From Niebla homalea (lineage: Eukaryota; Ascomycota; Lecanoromycetes; Lecanorales; Ramalinaceae), in the NCBI GenBank assembly GCA_019925105.1, contig JAHGAU010000027.1:744001-808000 (forward strand): a stretch of 64,000 bases of DNA, in the 5' to 3' direction. The notes beneath the pieces are model-generated. The model was not told the DNA's origin, searched no databases, and saw only the letters and a program-made list of their open reading frames with translations. Position numbers and translations under genes: made by a program. Numbering within the stretch: the first letter of the stretch is position 1; each line of letters opens with the position of its first letter. Shown here piece by piece: positions 61,621-64,000 of the stretch.

Positions 61621-63300
61621 AATAAGCCGGAACCTTTTAAGCTAAAAACTTATTAAGAAGCTATAAAAGATATTTACTATAAAGATAAATTATAATATAG
61701 ATTATATAGAATATATATATATTATATATTTATTTACTTATTATATATTTAATATTTAAAGTTTAATTTACTTAAGAACTTAAATTTATTATTATATTAT
61801 TCTTATTATTACTTACGATAATAATGTGGATACGGGGTCCGTTATATATATATATCCATAAAAGCCTTTTCGTATTTAATTGCCTTCTTTCTTTTTATTA
61901 AATATTTCTGAATAAATTAATAAATATATATATTCTGAATTAATAGGTTTTAATAAAAAGCATAATTATTAAAGTCCTTTTTTAAGGCTAACGTAATAAT
62001 AAGTAATATTGGTGCTATTCCTAATAATAAAGGCTTTAATAAAGGGTCAGAACTACCGTAACGCTCCGGATAACGCGGTAATTATTGGAAAAATTAAAAA
62101 TATTACGACTATTATATTAAGTATTAAAATATTTATACTTATAAGGCTTTTTACTATAGATTAAGACCCTTTAGAATATTCCGTTAATTAATAATTATAA
62201 ACCTTTCTGTTTCTACTTTAGAAATTAAGTTTATTTAATATTCTTATGCCTCCTTTCATTAACCCTAATTAATTTACTCCCTATAAACTATATTAAGGTG
62301 CTTTTAGCCCATAAATAAGTAAAGGTAATAAGGTGGTTAATAATACCGTTAGTTCTTAAGCCGTAAAGGTCAATTTATTTTCTTTACTTAAAACATTATA
62401 TAAGAATCTTATTTAATCTATTTAAAGTAAAACCGTGGTTAAGAAAATAAGGAAGTATCTTAATTAAAGTAACCGTTATAATTCGCTTTATAGGATTTTA
62501 TTCTAACATTACGTAAAAAGGGAATAATTCCTTAGGGATATTCCTTATTACTTACTAAATACTATTAAGCCAATTATTTATCTTTTATACGATTCTTTTA
62601 TTTAAAAAAACAGCCGTAATAATCTAATCGCCCCGTAATAGAGGGATATAATTAAAAATAAATAATATAATAATATTAAAAGCTTAAATATCCGATTTAA
62701 AGCTTCGCTTTAATTTAAATAAATACTTTAATAATATATAATAAGGTATTCCTCCGTTAAAAGTTATTTCTTTTAATAATACTTTTACGGATATCCCGAA
62801 ATTATAAATTATAGCTTTATTATCCTTTTTATTAAGGAATATATTTTTTAATTTTATGTTGAAATAAATAATACCTTAAGTATAAATATATCTTATATTA
62901 TTAATAATATCCTTTTATATTTAATATTATTTATATTTTAAAAATTATAATAACCATTATTCGTCTTTAAACTATATAAGGTTAAGTCCGATATATTTAA
63001 GTTTAAGGTTAAAATCTAAGGCGTTATAGTTTAATAATTTTATAACCAACGGTTATTAAATAGTTAACTTAATCGATATTAATTTTAGCCGGTTACCTTA
63101 TATAATATAATAGTTTTAATATCTTTAATTTAATCCTTTATAGTTTAACCGATAATCTTATATTGGAACCTTAATATAACTTAATTATAATTATTAATTT
63201 ATTACGGTCGGCCTTAAATACCTCTATTATAGCCGTCTTATTAATAAATATAGGTAAGTATAAAGAAAGTTTATTTAAGGAACCGGGTTTCGCTTTAAGA
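61621..63300. other. RIP-destroyed AT-rich DNA
   Basis: No readable gene was found. Confidence 0.5.
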
Positions 63301-63309
63301 ATTAACTAT

Positions 63310-63455
63310 AATTTTATAGATATCGGTATTACCGAAGGTTTAATTTTAGAAGTTACCCTTATAGTTATCGGTATAACTGGAGGTTTATTCTTAGAAATCA
63401 CTTATTTAAATATCGGTATTACCGGAGGTTAAATTTAAGAAGTCGTCTTAATAAA
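63310..63455 (+). repeat. 45-bp tandem repeat encoding a 15-residue motif
   Basis: TATCGGTATT/A recurs at 63321, 63366 and 63411, a 45-bp period. In one plus frame the units read IGITEGLILEVTLIV, IGITGGLFLEITYLN and IGITGG followed by stops, so the repeat may once have been coding. Confidence 0.7.
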
Positions 63456-64000
63456 TACCGTAACTGCTCTTAAAGAGAGTCGTAAGTAACTATAATAGAG
63501 TTCTTAAGGAGTATAAAAGAGAATTTTAATTTAAAAGATTAATCCTTTCTTAAGCATTAAAGTTTAAATACCCTTATTAAGTATTACTTAATAACCTAAC
63601 TTAATTATATCGGCTTAAAGCTTTAAAATAGAATAAGCCGTAAATTTAAAGCTTAACGGATTATATAATATTAATATATTATTATTAAAGTTTAAATAAA
63701 GCTTTAAATATAAGAGATTTATTTAATAAGAATCTTTAATTTTTAAGACCGGGTACTTAAGGATTATATCTTTAAATAATAAGTTAAAACTAAAACTCTC
63801 ATTATAATAAGATTAATCGAAAACGATAAATAATTATCTTTTATTTTATCCTTTTTTTAACCGTAATTTATCCTTAAAAGTCTTAAAGCCGGATATCCGA
63901 GTTATATTATTTCCATCTTCCGAATAATTATAATTTAAAGAGAATAAAGGTTTAAAGGCTTTAACGTAAATAGTTATTACCTTATTCTCTTTTAAATAAG
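63456..64000. other. RIP-destroyed AT-rich DNA to window end
   Basis: No readable gene. The AT-rich block continues past the window. Confidence 0.5.

Noticed and set aside
33414..64000. CRISPR-like arrays
   Set aside because: Repeats are directly adjacent without unique spacers, and the DNA is fungal.

Overview
The window looks like chromosomal DNA of a filamentous ascomycete (Pezizomycotina). The reasons are short introns of about 50-95 bp with GT...CTAAC...AG signals, a fungal non-reducing polyketide synthase with an N-terminal SAT domain, fungal-type retroelements, and very strong repeat-induced point mutation (RIP). RIP is read from long stretches almost free of CA and TG but keeping CG, and from stop codons created by C-to-T or G-to-A changes. 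No tRNA, rRNA, CRISPR or bacterial operon was seen. The species cannot be named from this sequence.

Layout: (1) 0-10.6 kb is accessory DNA of mixed origin. It holds a broken minus-strand gene resembling DUF3435/C2H2 proteins, a retrotransposon gag relic with both a C2H2 finger and a CCHC knuckle, two stations of a short dispersed repeat family, and one good gene at 5.2-6.2 kb (Ser/Pro-rich protein with a C-terminal coiled coil). (2) 10.69-14.22 kb is a transposon-like unit with nearly identical 101-bp terminal inverted repeats around an interior saturated with RIP. (3) 14.6-17.1 kb holds two genes that look intact: a disordered Ser/Pro-rich protein and a two-exon protein with paired Cys/His modules. 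(4) 17.45-27.55 kb is a decayed secondary-metabolite gene cluster. It contains a serine beta-lactamase-like gene cut off by a dispersed repeat, an FAD monooxygenase with three in-frame stops, an EthD-like gene with one stop, and a SAT-KS-MAT-PT-ACP-ACP polyketide synthase broken within its second ACP. (5) 27.6-27.9 kb is a 65-bp tandem repeat whose copies become more mutated toward the AT-rich block. (6) 27.9-64 kb is an AT-rich block of nested, RIP-destroyed transposons: a LINE at 34.4-40.2 kb with further copies of its 3' end at 41.8-42.4 and 48.2-48.8 kb, and gag-like relics at 55.8 and possibly 61.1 kb. Unmutated islands of simple and minisatellite repeats interrupt it, the largest being a roughly 70-copy 9-bp array at 51.2-51.8 kb with related 12-bp repeats in opposite orientation on its two sides.

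How the parts relate: the cluster genes would once have made and tailored an aromatic polyketide. PKS chain assembly would be followed by FAD-dependent hydroxylation and an EthD-type auxiliary step, with the beta-lactamase-like enzyme as a possible transesterase or hydrolase. The PKS no longer has a readable ketosynthase active site, so the pathway should be dead. Only four protein genes look intact enough to be expressed with confidence or near-confidence: 5192-6205, 14577-15383, 16095-17144, and weakly 7291-7596.
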